Part shown: piece by piece, positions 1 to 9,081 of the stretch
Layout: each line of letters begins with the position of its first letter
Position numbering within the stretch: the stretch's first letter is position 1
Source of the DNA: Chloroflexi bacterium HGW-Chloroflexi-4
GTDB lineage: Bacteria > Chloroflexota > Anaerolineae > Anaerolineales > Anaerolineaceae
Direction: 5' to 3'
Length of the DNA: 64,000 bases
Assembly: GCA_002840715.1 (NCBI GenBank)
Contig: PHBW01000019.1
Span: forward strand, 1 to 64,000
The notes under the pieces: model-generated
Databases searched by the model: none
What the model saw: the letters and a program-made list of their open reading frames with translations, nothing else
Told to the model about the DNA's origin: nothing
Position numbers and translations under genes: made by a program

Positions 1-23
1 CTCCACCGTTGAGCTACCTCGCC
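1..23 (-). tRNA. tRNA gene, 5' part only (cut by the left window edge)
   Basis: Read on the minus strand, positions 23 to 1 give a seven-base acceptor strand GGCGAGG, then TA, then a D-arm beginning GCTC, loop AACGGT and GGAG. This is the standard first third of a bacterial tRNA. The anticodon lies outside the window, so the amino acid cannot be named. A strong promoter (TTGACA, 17-base spacer, TAAGAT) sits immediately upstream with the predicted transcript start a few bases before the acceptor stem, which supports a real gene. Confidence 0.75.
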
Positions 24-33
24 AACGGCTCAA

Positions 34-62
34 ATCTTACTATAAGGCACCTGTTTTGTCAA
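34..62 (-). promoter_or_regulatory. sigma-70-type promoter of the tRNA gene
   Basis: On the minus strand TTGACA (62-57) is followed after exactly 17 bases by TAAGAT (39-34). The predicted transcription start falls near position 27, just ahead of the tRNA acceptor stem at 23. Confidence 0.7.
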
Positions 63-325
63 CGAAATCGGGTTTGATAAATGCTTTACATCACGATTCT
101 TTTTGGTGGGTTCAACCAACCCCACTCGGACGCAAAAACCCCGTCCTCGCCCTCAAAAGACGAGGGTCATGAGGGGCGCAAACTTGCCCAGGCTGCACAC
201 TTGCACTGGCAGCAAGTGCTAGGGAGTGCCAGGGAAGATCGCGCGAACCCAAACAACCCTCTATTTATATCCCTCACTTTTTGTGTATTCCGTGTTTTTC
301 GTGGTTAACAAAGACTTTTGCGAAA
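63..325. other. gene-free stretch between the tRNA promoter and radC
   Basis: No credible coding region is seen here. It holds a bulged hairpin around 105-125 (GTGGGTT against AACCCCAC) and a 7-bp hairpin at 198-218 (CACTTGC / GCAAGTG). Neither is followed by a convincing T-run for radC, which ends at 326 on the minus strand. A structured RNA cannot be excluded but I recognise none. Confidence 0.4.
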
Positions 326-1030
326 TCATCCAAACCCAAGCCCCTGTTCTTTCATCGAGACAAAGCTGTTATGCCCAATCACCAGGTGGTCGAGCACTTC
401 CACATCCAGCAGTTTGCCGGCCTGGACGGCTGCCCGCGTGAGGGTGATATCTTCGGGGCTGGGCGCAGGGTCGCCGCTGGGATGGTTATGCGCCATGATG
501 ATGCCCGCCGCGTTGCGCTGGAGGGCACCTCTGAAGAGTTCGCCCACTCTGACCATGGAGGCGTTCAGCGAGCCGACGTAGACCTTCTCCACGCCGATCT
601 TGCGGTTGCGCGTATCAAGCAGCACCACCCACAGGTTCTCCTGCACCAGACCCTGCATGTCGTAACGCACCAGTTCCGCGGCATCTTCTGGACTGTTGAC
701 TGCCGCACTTAGGTCGGGGTGCTCTTTCTTCAATCTGATGCCCAATTCAATGGCCGCCTTGATCTGGGCTGCCTTGGCCGGCCCCACGCCGTGGATGTTG
801 CAGACCTGCGCGAAAGCGGCTTTTTGAATACCTGCCAGCCCGCCCAGGTCATCCAGGATCTTTTGCGCAAGCTGAACGGAGTTGAGACCTGTCACACCTA
901 CGCGCAATAATATGGCCAACAGTTCAGCTTTGCTGAGTGCTTCCGGTCCGCTTTTTTCGAGACGCTCACGCGGACGCTCATCCACAGACAGGTCGGTAAT
1001 TCGATATGCCGCCGGGGATTCTCTCACCAT
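326..1030 (-). CDS. radC: RadC family protein (JAB/MPN domain)
   Basis: A 234-residue protein of the length usual for RadC. The N-terminal third carries a helix-hairpin-helix-like region (LSKAELLAILLRVGV, then NIHGVGPAKAAQIKAA). The C-terminal half is a JAB1/MPN metallo-domain with the family signature AHNHPSGDPAPSPEDI, whose two histidines and aspartate form the zinc site. RadC was historically linked to DNA repair but its biochemical role is unsettled. The ATG start is preceded by a strong AGGAGGG Shine-Dalgarno (1041-1035) and a good promoter. It stands alone, divergent from the zinc-ribbon gene. The family call is secure, the function is not. Confidence 0.93.
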   Translation of the reverse strand: MVRESPAAYRITDLSVDERPRERLEKSGPEALSKAELLAILLRVGVTGLNSVQLAQKILDDLGGLAGIQKAAFAQVCNIHGVGPAKAAQIKAAIELGIRLKKEHPDLSAAVNSPEDAAELVRYDMQGLVQENLWVVLLDTRNRKIGVEKVYVGSLNASMVRVGELFRGALQRNAAGIIMAHNHPSGDPAPSPEDITLTRAAVQAGKLLDVEVLDHLVIGHNSFVSMKEQGLGFG

Positions 1031-1060
1031 TTCACCCTCCTGAAATGGTTATCTGCTAAT

Positions 1061-1089
1061 TTTATAGCAAATCTCTATCAAAATCGCAA
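1061..1089 (-). promoter_or_regulatory. promoter of radC
   Basis: Minus strand: TTGCGA (1089-1084), 17-base spacer, TATAAA (1066-1061) preceded by a TGC extended -10. It lies about 30 bases upstream of the radC ATG. Confidence 0.65.
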
Positions 1090-1135
1090 GCACCCATACT
1101 GATGGCTGCGGCTTTACATCATCCGTGGGCAACCA

Positions 1136-1144
1136 TGCTATAAT
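1136..1144 (+). promoter_or_regulatory. extended -10 promoter of the zinc-ribbon/pfkB/parAB run
   Basis: TGC-TATAAT at 1136-1144 is a perfect extended -10. A TTTACA at 1113-1118 is 20 bases upstream, too far to be a standard -35, so the element probably relies on the TGn extension. The first gene starts at 1164. Confidence 0.55.
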
Positions 1145-1163
1145 TTCTCCATCGGAGAATTCT

Positions 1164-1703
1164 ATGAACTTTGATCCGGCAGTCCTCAAGCAAATCACCT
1201 TAATCGGCACCGGATTCGCGGTGGCCTTTTTAGCTGCCCTGTGGCTGAGTCTCATCTTTTGGGCATTCCGCGACATCCGCACCCGCACCCGCGACAATTT
1301 CATGCGCGTGTTGGCTGTAGTAGTGGTGGCTTTACTGTTTCTGCCAGGCATTTTGATCTATTTGATCCTACGGCCTGCCAGAACCCTTGAAGAAGACTAT
1401 CAGCACTCGCTTGAAGAAGAAGCACTGCTTCAAACCATTGAAGATTCGGCCATTTGTCCGGGATGCAGCCGCCGTGTGGATGCAGAATGGCTGGCCTGTC
1501 CGAGCTGCCACACCCGTCTCAAGAAGAAATGTGAACACTGCGGTAAGACGATTGAACTTCCCTGGAATCTGTGCCCCTGGTGCGAAACACCTGTCACCGG
1601 CATGCGCAAAGAAGCCCCGGTCATGATTCAATCGCAAGAACCCGAAGTGCAGCCGCGCCAAAAAACGCTCCTTGATGACGACGAATTCTACTCTCACCCA
1701 TAA
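1164..1703 (+). CDS. membrane protein with cytoplasmic double zinc ribbon
   Basis: About 179 residues. Two hydrophobic segments lie near residues 8-32 and 45-65. The soluble tail has a double zinc ribbon, four paired-cysteine knuckles (CPGC, CPSC, CEHC, CPWC) at roughly residues 90-140, then a polar acidic end. Such ribbons usually bind zinc and mediate protein or nucleic-acid contacts. I recognise no specific function. I chose ATG 1164, with GGAG eight bases upstream, over the upstream in-frame ATG 1125, which would lie before the -10 element. It leads an apparent operon with the PfkB kinase, parA and parB. Confidence 0.8.
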   Translation: MNFDPAVLKQITLIGTGFAVAFLAALWLSLIFWAFRDIRTRTRDNFMRVLAVVVVALLFLPGILIYLILRPARTLEEDYQHSLEEEALLQTIEDSAICPGCSRRVDAEWLACPSCHTRLKKKCEHCGKTIELPWNLCPWCETPVTGMRKEAPVMIQSQEPEVQPRQKTLLDDDEFYSHP

Positions 1704-1721
1704 GCCGGGATCAACGCCTTC

Positions 1722-2581
1722 ATGTCAGATTTACTCAACTTACAACCTATCGACTACTTAATGATCGGCCACATCACCCAGGATCTCACCCCGCAAGGGC
1801 CGGCGCTGGGTGGAACCGCCTCATATGCCGCACTAACAGCCAGAGCTTTCGGGCTGCGCGTGGGCATCGTCACCTCCTGCCGGGCAGACCTTAACCTGGA
1901 AATTTTCGACGGCGTTACAGTCTTGCGAAAAAACGCCGAACAGAACTCCACCTTTATCAACACGCACACCCCCACCGGGCGCATCCAGCACATCAAGGGG
2001 GTTGCCGAAACCATCACGCTTGCAGATATCCCTGCTGTGTGGCGCGACACTCCCGTCGTCCACCTGGGACCGATCGTGCACGAGATCGCCAATGACCTAG
2101 CAGACGCCTTCCCGCATGCCATCATGGGGGTTACCCCACAAGGCTGGCTGCGGATTTGGAATGAGGACGGTCTGGTGTCTTACAAACGTTGGGAAGAAGC
2201 CGCTGCAGTGCTCATCCATGCCAAGGTGGTAATCATGAGCATTGAAGATGTGCAAGGCGATGAAGACGTGGTCAGTGAATTTGCCGGGCTGGTGCCGGTG
2301 CTGGTGGTGACTGAAGGTTCTGCCGGATGCCGTGTCTACTGGAACGGCGACCTACGCAACTTCCGTCCGCCGCACGTGGTTGAAGTGGACCCGGTTGGCG
2401 CCGGTGATGTTTTTGCAACTTCGTTTTTTATCCGTTTTCAGGTGACCCGCGATCCGTGGGAATCTGCACGGTTTGCTACTTTGCTGGCAGCCAATTCGGT
2501 CACTCGCAAGACATTAGACGGTGTGCCAACCAAAGAGGAAGTAAATCAATTTATGACTGAAATTGTCGAGATGAAAGCCCT

Positions 2582-2585
<4 letters not shown>
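1722..2585 (+). CDS. PfkB-family sugar/nucleoside kinase
   Basis: A 287-residue ribokinase-fold kinase. The N-terminal PfkB signature GGTASYAALTARAFGL (about residues 30-45) binds the sugar substrate, and the C-terminal signature DPVGAGDVFATSFF holds the catalytic Asp and the anion hole (GAGD). It transfers phosphate from ATP to a sugar, nucleoside or similar alcohol; the substrate cannot be read from sequence. Its stop overlaps the parA start in an ATGA arrangement, so the two are probably translationally coupled. Whether the kinase has any link to chromosome partitioning is unknown. Confidence 0.88.
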
Positions 2586-3373
<788 letters not shown>

Positions 3374-3383
3374 GCAGGTACTT

Positions 3384-4244
3384 ATGGCAGTACGTAAAGG
3401 TGGTTTAGGTAAAGGTTTGGATGCTCTCATCCCCGGTGATTTTTCGTCATTCGAGGCGACCCCTGCGGATTCGATGGTCTTAACCGCAAATATCATCCCC
3501 AATCCGCGCCAACCCCGCGACGCCATGAACCCCGATGATCTGCAAGACCTCGCCAACTCGATTAAAGAACATGGCATCATTCAACCTTTGATCGTCACAC
3601 ATGAGCCCATGTCAGACACTTATGTGCTGATCGCCGGTGAACGGCGTTTACAGGCAGCCAGACTGGTGGGGCTTGAACGCGTGCCAGTGGTCATCCGCAC
3701 TGCCACGGATCAAGAAAGACTCGAACTGGCGCTGATCGAAAACGTGCAGCGCGCTGACCTTTCGCCGCTTGAAACTGCTGAAGCCTATCGTAAACTGGCA
3801 GATGAATTTAATCTTTCACACGAAGAAATCGCCGTCAGAGTCGGCAAAGGCCGCGTGGCAGTTACCAACACCATGCGTTTGTTAAAACTGCCTGAACAAG
3901 CCAAGAAAGCCCTGAATGAAGGCAAAATCAGCGAAGGCCACGGACGCGCCCTCTTGGGTCTGCCGACGACACAGGCGCAGTTAAACGCGTTACAGACCAT
4001 TCTCAATCAGGATCTGACTGTACGTCAGACTGAAGAGCTTATCCGCAAACTGGGCGGACAAAAGCCGCCTGCGATTCCAGCCAAAGAAGTTGACCCAAGC
4101 GTTAAAGAAATCGAAGAGCGGTTGTGTGAAAAGCTTGGCACCCGCGTGACGCTCAAACACGGTAAAAAGGGCGGAACGGTCACCATCCATTATTATTCCG
4201 AAGAAGAGTTGAGCGGCCTCTTAACGCGCTTAATTCCTGGCTAA
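3384..4244 (+). CDS. parB: chromosome partitioning protein ParB/Spo0J
   Basis: A 286-residue ParB. The N-terminal ParB/Srx domain has the GERR box (GERRLQAARLVGL) that binds CTP, the central part carries the parS-binding HTH (about residues 135-165), and the C-terminal 40 residues form the dimerisation domain. ParB clamps load at parS and slide on DNA under CTP control, and recruit ParA and SMC. I found no convincing full parS (TGTTNCACGTGAAACA) in this window. Preceded by an AGG-type ribosome site. Confidence 0.96.
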   Translation: MAVRKGGLGKGLDALIPGDFSSFEATPADSMVLTANIIPNPRQPRDAMNPDDLQDLANSIKEHGIIQPLIVTHEPMSDTYVLIAGERRLQAARLVGLERVPVVIRTATDQERLELALIENVQRADLSPLETAEAYRKLADEFNLSHEEIAVRVGKGRVAVTNTMRLLKLPEQAKKALNEGKISEGHGRALLGLPTTQAQLNALQTILNQDLTVRQTEELIRKLGGQKPPAIPAKEVDPSVKEIEERLCEKLGTRVTLKHGKKGGTVTIHYYSEEELSGLLTRLIPG

Positions 4245-4379
4245 TTACCGGTAATTATTGACTGATTGCAAGTTAATAATGAGAAATTCCCGACCAATTT
4301 ATTGCTTTTTAATGTAGACATCCATACAATTAACAATATCGTTAGTTTAATATCACGCTCATTCAAGGAAGCCCCTTAA

Positions 4380-4418
4380 ATGAGCTTGATATTGAATGCA
4401 TCATATGTTGGGTATTGA
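4380..4418 (+). other. possible 12-codon leader ORF overlapping the kinase start
   Basis: ATG 4380 opens a 12-codon frame (MSLILNASYVGY) whose TGA stop (4416-4418) overlaps the TTG start of the histidine kinase at 4415. AAGGA at 4365-4369 is at a usable distance. It could couple translation of the kinase to the leader. Such a short frame may be chance. Confidence 0.3.
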
Positions 4419-5431
4419 GGCCAAACATTAATCTGACACCTGAAATTCTGGTTCCACGCCTTGGAGACGCACTGGTAGAGGAAGGACTTCTCACCGGCGA
4501 TCAACTGCTGTCTGCGCTTGAAATGCAAAAACAATTTCGCATCAAGGGCGACACACCCCTGCTTGGTCAAATTCTGGTGGAACAGGGCTACATAGACCGC
4601 GTCACACTTGACCGGGCTGTCACCAATCAACTTCTGAAGTATCAAACTGCCTTGCAGCAATCCAACCAAACGCTTGAATTGCGTGTGCAAGAACGCACCG
4701 CCGAACTTGAAAAAGCGTATCAGAAACTCTCCGAGCTCAATAAACTCAAAAACAACTTCATCTCAAACATCTCGCATGAACTACGCACTCCCATGACGCA
4801 TGTCAAAGGCTATATTGATCTGCTGCTTGCAGATGATTTTGGTGCGCTAAATCCGGATCAACATCAGGCCATAGAGGTGCTAAAACGCGCCTCTGAACGG
4901 TTGTCGCGGTTAATTGACGATCTCATTCTCTTCTCAACGGCTGAAACGAGCACCATCCAGATCTCAAAAGCGGATATGGATCTATACGCCCTGGCCAAAG
5001 AAGTGATTGACCGCAACCTGGCGCTGGCGGCACAGAAAAACATCCGCCTGTGGTTGGATTGCGCACAACCCACACTGCGCGCTTACGCGGATGCTGATCG
5101 GGTGAAATGGGTGATTAACCAACTGATTGACAATGCGATCAAATACACACAGTCTGACGGAGAGGTCTTTTTACGCGTGATCCCCTCAAATGGCAATATT
5201 ACCATCTCGGTGATTGACACCGGAATTGGCATTGATCCTGCACGGTTTGAAGAGATGTTTGAACCCTTCCACCAGTTGGATGGATCCTCGACTCGCAAAC
5301 AAGGGGGCACCGGTTTAGGTCTAACATTGGCAAAGAAGATCGTTGAAGCTCATGGATCTCATCTGGTCGTCTCCTCTATTCCGGGCAAGGGCAGCAAATT
5401 TGATTTCATGCTGCAAACCCGACCAAATTAG
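4415..5431 (+). CDS. soluble histidine kinase with N-terminal MshEN-type c-di-GMP-binding motif
   Basis: A 338-residue kinase without membrane segments. Residues 15-38 match, position by position, the MshEN nucleotide-binding pattern (RLG, paired aliphatics, G, paired aliphatics, L, L, final Q38), and 49-72 form a second, slightly relaxed copy ending at Q72. A coiled coil (about 73-112) leads to the HisKA domain with H121 in SHELRTP, then HATPase_c with DNAIKYT, DTGIGI and GGTGLGLTLAKK. MshEN domains bind cyclic di-GMP in type II/IV secretion ATPases; here one appears to gate a kinase. The start is TTG. The next gene is another kinase and a response regulator follows. Confidence 0.88.
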   Translation: MRPNINLTPEILVPRLGDALVEEGLLTGDQLLSALEMQKQFRIKGDTPLLGQILVEQGYIDRVTLDRAVTNQLLKYQTALQQSNQTLELRVQERTAELEKAYQKLSELNKLKNNFISNISHELRTPMTHVKGYIDLLLADDFGALNPDQHQAIEVLKRASERLSRLIDDLILFSTAETSTIQISKADMDLYALAKEVIDRNLALAAQKNIRLWLDCAQPTLRAYADADRVKWVINQLIDNAIKYTQSDGEVFLRVIPSNGNITISVIDTGIGIDPARFEEMFEPFHQLDGSSTRKQGGTGLGLTLAKKIVEAHGSHLVVSSIPGKGSKFDFMLQTRPN

Positions 5432-5451
5432 GGAAACTAAAGTCAAAGCTA

Positions 5452-6684
5452 ATGGTCAATCAAAGTAAAACCACAAGTTCATCGAATGACAGGCTGAATC
5501 ATTATTTCAACCTCCTTTCGAGCTCTGCCACGTGGAAAGAAACCCTTGAAGAATTGTTTCTGATTTCTCGTGATGATTTTATCTTTGATAATCTGGTTAT
5601 CTACCAGACTGATTCAGAAACCGGTTTACTCGAGGTATTGTTTGCCAAATCCACCGGACGCGGTAAATCAGCAGAAGCTGACGCATCATGGGGTGAATCC
5701 CTTTCAAACCGCGTGATCCATGAAAACCGCATGATTAGTGAAGAACCGGATGAAAAAGGACATAGAGACCGGCTTGCTCAGCCTTATTTGCTGGGATTGC
5801 CCATCAATTCCGAAGAAAAATTGCCAGGTGTCTTAATATTTATCCGTTTTGGCGGCCCCAGTTTTAGTGAAGAAGACTGCCGTTACGCTCAATGGACGGC
5901 AAATCTGACCACATCAATTGTCCGTAAAAAACTGCTGGACGAATTTACGTCAAAAATTAAAAATATCCAGTCGGTCACCAAACTGCAAGCCGACTTTATC
6001 AGCACCATCTCGCACGAATTGCGAAGTCCTCTGGGGTTCATCAAGGGTTACACCACCACCCTGCTTCGCACAGATACCAATTGGGATCGTGAAACACAAA
6101 AAGACTTTCTCGAAATCATTGAGCGCGAAACCAACAACCTGACGGACCTGATTGAAGACCTTCTCGATTCATCCCGGTTGCAGAGCGGTCAGATGAAGTT
6201 TGATTTTCATTTGGTACGCATTGATTCATTAATTCGTGATGAAGTAAACCGGGTGCACTTAACCAACCCTGAACAAAGAATTGAACTCGATTTTGAATCT
6301 AATATTCCCACTATTGAAGGGGATCCACGCAAGCTGGCGCAGGTATTTGATAATTTGCTATCAAATGCGCGAAAATATGCCCCTGAAGCACTGCTGCAAA
6401 TCCGTCTGCGGAAGGAAGAGAAACACCTGATCGTCGAATTTAGTGATAGTGGTCAGGGCATCCCCGAGATTTATCAATCCCGTATCTTTACCCGTTTTTT
6501 CAGAGTTCCTGAACAATCAATGAAAGCCCACGGCACGGGGCTGGGGCTGTTCATCTGCAAACAGATCATCGAAAACCATGAAGGAAGCATCAGTGTGGAT
6601 TCTTCGCAGTCAGGAACCAATTTTACAATCTCGCTTCCATATGCGCTAGAAACAAAAAAGATAACCGCGGAGGAAAGTGTATGA
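5452..6684 (+). CDS. histidine kinase with N-terminal GAF-like domain
   Basis: A 410-residue cytoplasmic kinase. Residues about 20-165 look like a GAF sensor domain (no obvious chromophore or metal ligands). A linker helix leads to HisKA with the phosphoacceptor H188 in SHELRSP, followed by HATPase_c motifs DNLLSNARKY, DSGQGIPE and GTGLGLFICKQ. It lies 20 bases after the first kinase, and its stop overlaps the response-regulator start (ATGA). Two kinases feeding one regulator is the simplest reading; branching to unlinked regulators is possible. Confidence 0.9.
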   Translation: MVNQSKTTSSSNDRLNHYFNLLSSSATWKETLEELFLISRDDFIFDNLVIYQTDSETGLLEVLFAKSTGRGKSAEADASWGESLSNRVIHENRMISEEPDEKGHRDRLAQPYLLGLPINSEEKLPGVLIFIRFGGPSFSEEDCRYAQWTANLTTSIVRKKLLDEFTSKIKNIQSVTKLQADFISTISHELRSPLGFIKGYTTTLLRTDTNWDRETQKDFLEIIERETNNLTDLIEDLLDSSRLQSGQMKFDFHLVRIDSLIRDEVNRVHLTNPEQRIELDFESNIPTIEGDPRKLAQVFDNLLSNARKYAPEALLQIRLRKEEKHLIVEFSDSGQGIPEIYQSRIFTRFFRVPEQSMKAHGTGLGLFICKQIIENHEGSISVDSSQSGTNFTISLPYALETKKITAEESV

Positions 6685-7376
6685 CCGTCAAAATTCTGGT
6701 AGTTGATGATGAACCTCTCTACCTTCGATTGCTAAAAGTAAACCTTGAATCAGAAGGCTATGAGATTATTACCGCCAAAAACGGCGAAGAAGCACTGGAT
6801 CAATTGGCACAATCCATGCCCAATTTGATTATCATGGATATCATGATGCCCAAAATGGACGGTATTGCTGCCTGTGAACGGATCAGACAGTTTTCCAATG
6901 TGCCGATTATTCTGTTGACGGCTCGAACAGAAGAACAGGATCGGGTCAATGGTTTAAACATTGGAGCGGATGATTACGTTTCAAAACCGTTTTCTGCAAC
7001 TGAGCTGGTCGCCCGGGTACGCGCCATCCTTCGACGCACCCAGGATCGCACAGACACCAGAGAAACAAAAATCTTCATTCATGGCAATTTAAGGATCGAC
7101 ATAGCAAAAGCTGAAGTGTGGAGAGGTGATCATCAGGTTTACCTTTCTGCCACAGAGTACAAACTGCTGCTGCATTTTGCCCATGAATATGGCAAAGTGT
7201 TAACCGCTGAAGAATTATTAATTGCCACCTGGGGGCCTTCTTATAAAGACGAAAAAGAGATACTATGGGTCAGCATCGCCAGATTACGCCAAAAACTGGA
7301 AGATGATCCACACATTCCCGTCCATATTGTCACCCGAACAGGTCTTGGCTATCAAATGCCGCTTTGGGAAGAATAA
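6681..7376 (+). CDS. OmpR/PhoB-family response regulator
   Basis: A 231-residue two-domain regulator. The receiver domain shows the acidic pocket D9-D10, phosphoacceptor D53 in IIMDIMMPKMDG, the switch threonine in LLTAR and the conserved lysine in SKPF. The C-terminal winged helix (about 130-229) has the OmpR pattern LSATEYKLLLHFA and VSIARLRQKLEDD. It should bind DNA when phosphorylated by one or both upstream kinases. Targets are not evident, though the operon's own promoter region (4245-4414) is an obvious candidate. Confidence 0.95.
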   Translation: MTVKILVVDDEPLYLRLLKVNLESEGYEIITAKNGEEALDQLAQSMPNLIIMDIMMPKMDGIAACERIRQFSNVPIILLTARTEEQDRVNGLNIGADDYVSKPFSATELVARVRAILRRTQDRTDTRETKIFIHGNLRIDIAKAEVWRGDHQVYLSATEYKLLLHFAHEYGKVLTAEELLIATWGPSYKDEKEILWVSIARLRQKLEDDPHIPVHIVTRTGLGYQMPLWEE

Positions 7377-7391
7377 GTCGAAAGGTTGCAC

Positions 7392-7694
7392 ATGGTTACT
7401 CAATTTGATGAAAAAGGCAAGATTTTTACTACGATTGTCTCCAAAAGCCCGGTAAAGGTATTAATTCAGTTGCCCACCAACCAGGTTCAGGGTGAGATAC
7501 ACGTTAGGCGAGACGGTCGCTTAAAAGACGAGTTGGACAGCGCTAATAAATATGTTGCAGTGACCAATGCCACGATCTTCTCACAAGATGGAAGCAAGGT
7601 GATCACACAATGTAAATTCCTGTCGGTCAATAATAGTCAAATTATCTGGATCATTCCTGAAGCTGAAATGCTTGGCGAAGAGATACAAAAATGA
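7392..7694 (+). CDS. conserved-looking small protein (about 100 residues) ahead of CpaF
   Basis: A 100-residue, soluble, beta-rich protein with no signal peptide. It contains VRRDGRLKDELDSANKYVAV and NNSQIIWIIPEAE, which I vaguely recall from uncharacterised small proteins in Chloroflexota, but I can assign no function. ATG 7392 is preceded by AAAGG; the TTG two codons upstream is less likely. Its stop overlaps the cpaF start by four bases, so it is co-translated with the ATPase and may work with it. Confidence 0.7.
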   Translation: MVTQFDEKGKIFTTIVSKSPVKVLIQLPTNQVQGEIHVRRDGRLKDELDSANKYVAVTNATIFSQDGSKVITQCKFLSVNNSQIIWIIPEAEMLGEEIQK

Positions 7695-9007
7695 CCGACA
7701 ATCCCCTTTCTCACGAAAAAGAACTGATCAAATTGAAATCCTATCTGACGGGTCTGATCCTTTCAGAAATGGAAAACAACCCGGTTCCCGCTGAGAACAG
7801 GCGTCAGGCTGTTATTGACTGCATGTTGAAGAATTATCAAAATTTGAATTTAAAGTTGCCCCAAACTATTCGTGATCAATTATTCAAAGAAATCATGGAT
7901 GACATTCTGGGTTACGGGCCACTTCAATCGTTGTTGGATAACCCCGAAATCTCAGAAATCATGGTCAATGGCAAAGACAATGTCTTTATCGAAAAAGGCG
8001 GCAAGTTGACTAAATCTGATGTCACTTTTGAGAGTGATGAACAGATTATCCGCATTATTGACCGTATCATTTTGCCTCTTGGCAGACGTGTAGATCACGA
8101 TTCTCCCACCGTGGATGCACGTATGCCAGATGGTTCACGCGTCAATGCGGTCGTCCCGCCCGTTGCCATTGATGGCCCATCACTTACCATCCGCAAATTT
8201 GGCAAGAGCCGAATGGAAATGGCTCAATTAATTGAAATAGGTTCATTGACACAAAACATGGCTGCTTTTATTGAAGCCTGCGTTGTTTCAAAATTGAATA
8301 TCATTGTTTCTGGCGGAACTGGATCAGGTAAAACAACACTGCTTAATGCCATTTCCAAATATATTCCACCAGGCAACCGCATCGTCACGATTGAAGATTC
8401 GGCCGAGCTTAAACTGCAACAGCCACACGTTGTCCGAATGGAAACCAAACCGCCCAACATCGAAGGTAAACATGCCGTATCCATCCGTGACCTTGTGCGT
8501 AATGCACTTAGAATGCGTCCAGACCGGATTGTCGTGGGTGAAGTCAGAGGCGGCGAATGTCTAGATATGCTACAGGCCATGAATACAGGCCATGATGGCT
8601 CGTTAACCACTTTGCATGCCAACTCTCCTCGTGATGCCATCTCGAGAATGGAGACAATGACCTTGATGGCTGGCATGGACTTACCTTTAAGGGTGGTAAG
8701 AGAGCAAATCGCCTCAGCCGTGGATTTGGTCGTACAGCTTTCACGATTGAAAGACGGCAGCCGGCGTGTCACATACATCACCGAAGTTTCGGGCATGGAA
8801 GGTGAAACGGTGGTAATGACCGACATCTTCAAGTTTGAACAAACCGACTTCACTGAAGACGGAAGAATTATTGGCGAACTAAAACCAACGGGAATCCGGC
8901 CTTTGTTCACACCCAGGCTTGAAGCCAATGGTTTCAGGCTTGGACCGGAAGTGTTTGGCGTCAACTTTGGCAATATGATTCGGGATGGTCAACACCTGCG
9001 CGGATAG
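7691..9007 (+). CDS. cpaF: CpaF/TadA-type secretion ATPase
   Basis: A 438-residue GspE-superfamily hexameric ATPase. It shows the CpaF N-terminal region (GYGPLQSLLDNPEISEIMVN), Walker A GGTGSGKTT near residue 210, the Asp box TIEDSAEL, Walker B region RMRPDRIVVGEVRGGE and the His box TGHDGSLTTLHANSP. Such ATPases power Flp/Tad pilus assembly at the membrane. No tadB/tadC platform genes, pilin or prepilin peptidase lie in the window, so its partners are elsewhere or it has been recruited to signalling. It is the last gene of the kinase-regulator operon. Confidence 0.93.
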   Translation: MTDNPLSHEKELIKLKSYLTGLILSEMENNPVPAENRRQAVIDCMLKNYQNLNLKLPQTIRDQLFKEIMDDILGYGPLQSLLDNPEISEIMVNGKDNVFIEKGGKLTKSDVTFESDEQIIRIIDRIILPLGRRVDHDSPTVDARMPDGSRVNAVVPPVAIDGPSLTIRKFGKSRMEMAQLIEIGSLTQNMAAFIEACVVSKLNIIVSGGTGSGKTTLLNAISKYIPPGNRIVTIEDSAELKLQQPHVVRMETKPPNIEGKHAVSIRDLVRNALRMRPDRIVVGEVRGGECLDMLQAMNTGHDGSLTTLHANSPRDAISRMETMTLMAGMDLPLRVVREQIASAVDLVVQLSRLKDGSRRVTYITEVSGMEGETVVMTDIFKFEQTDFTEDGRIIGELKPTGIRPLFTPRLEANGFRLGPEVFGVNFGNMIRDGQHLRG

Positions 9008-9027
9008 AAATCCATCTACGCAATAAA

Positions 9028-9036
9028 TGCTATAAT
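9028..9036 (+). promoter_or_regulatory. extended -10 promoter of the double-HTH regulator gene
   Basis: TGC-TATAAT at 9028-9036 with no clear -35. The predicted start lies near 9043, which is also the A of a possible leaderless mini-ORF. Confidence 0.5.
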
Positions 9037-9042
9037 CTTTTT

Positions 9043-9081
9043 ATGCTGGTAACCTTTCTGCAGCAAGGGAATAGTGCATGA
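9043..9081 (+). other. possible 12-codon leaderless leader ORF
   Basis: ATG 9043, right where transcription should start, opens a 12-codon frame (MLVTFLQQGNSA) whose TGA stop (9079-9081) overlaps the ATG of the HTH gene at 9078 as ATGA. It mirrors the 12-codon frame at 4380. It may couple translation, or be chance. Confidence 0.3.

Noticed and set aside
326-712. Long plus-strand open frames across radC
   Set aside because: They are antisense shadows with arginine/alanine-rich composition and no family motifs.
1125-1163. Upstream in-frame ATG of the zinc-ribbon protein
   Set aside because: It lies before the extended -10 at 1136-1144 and lacks a ribosome site.
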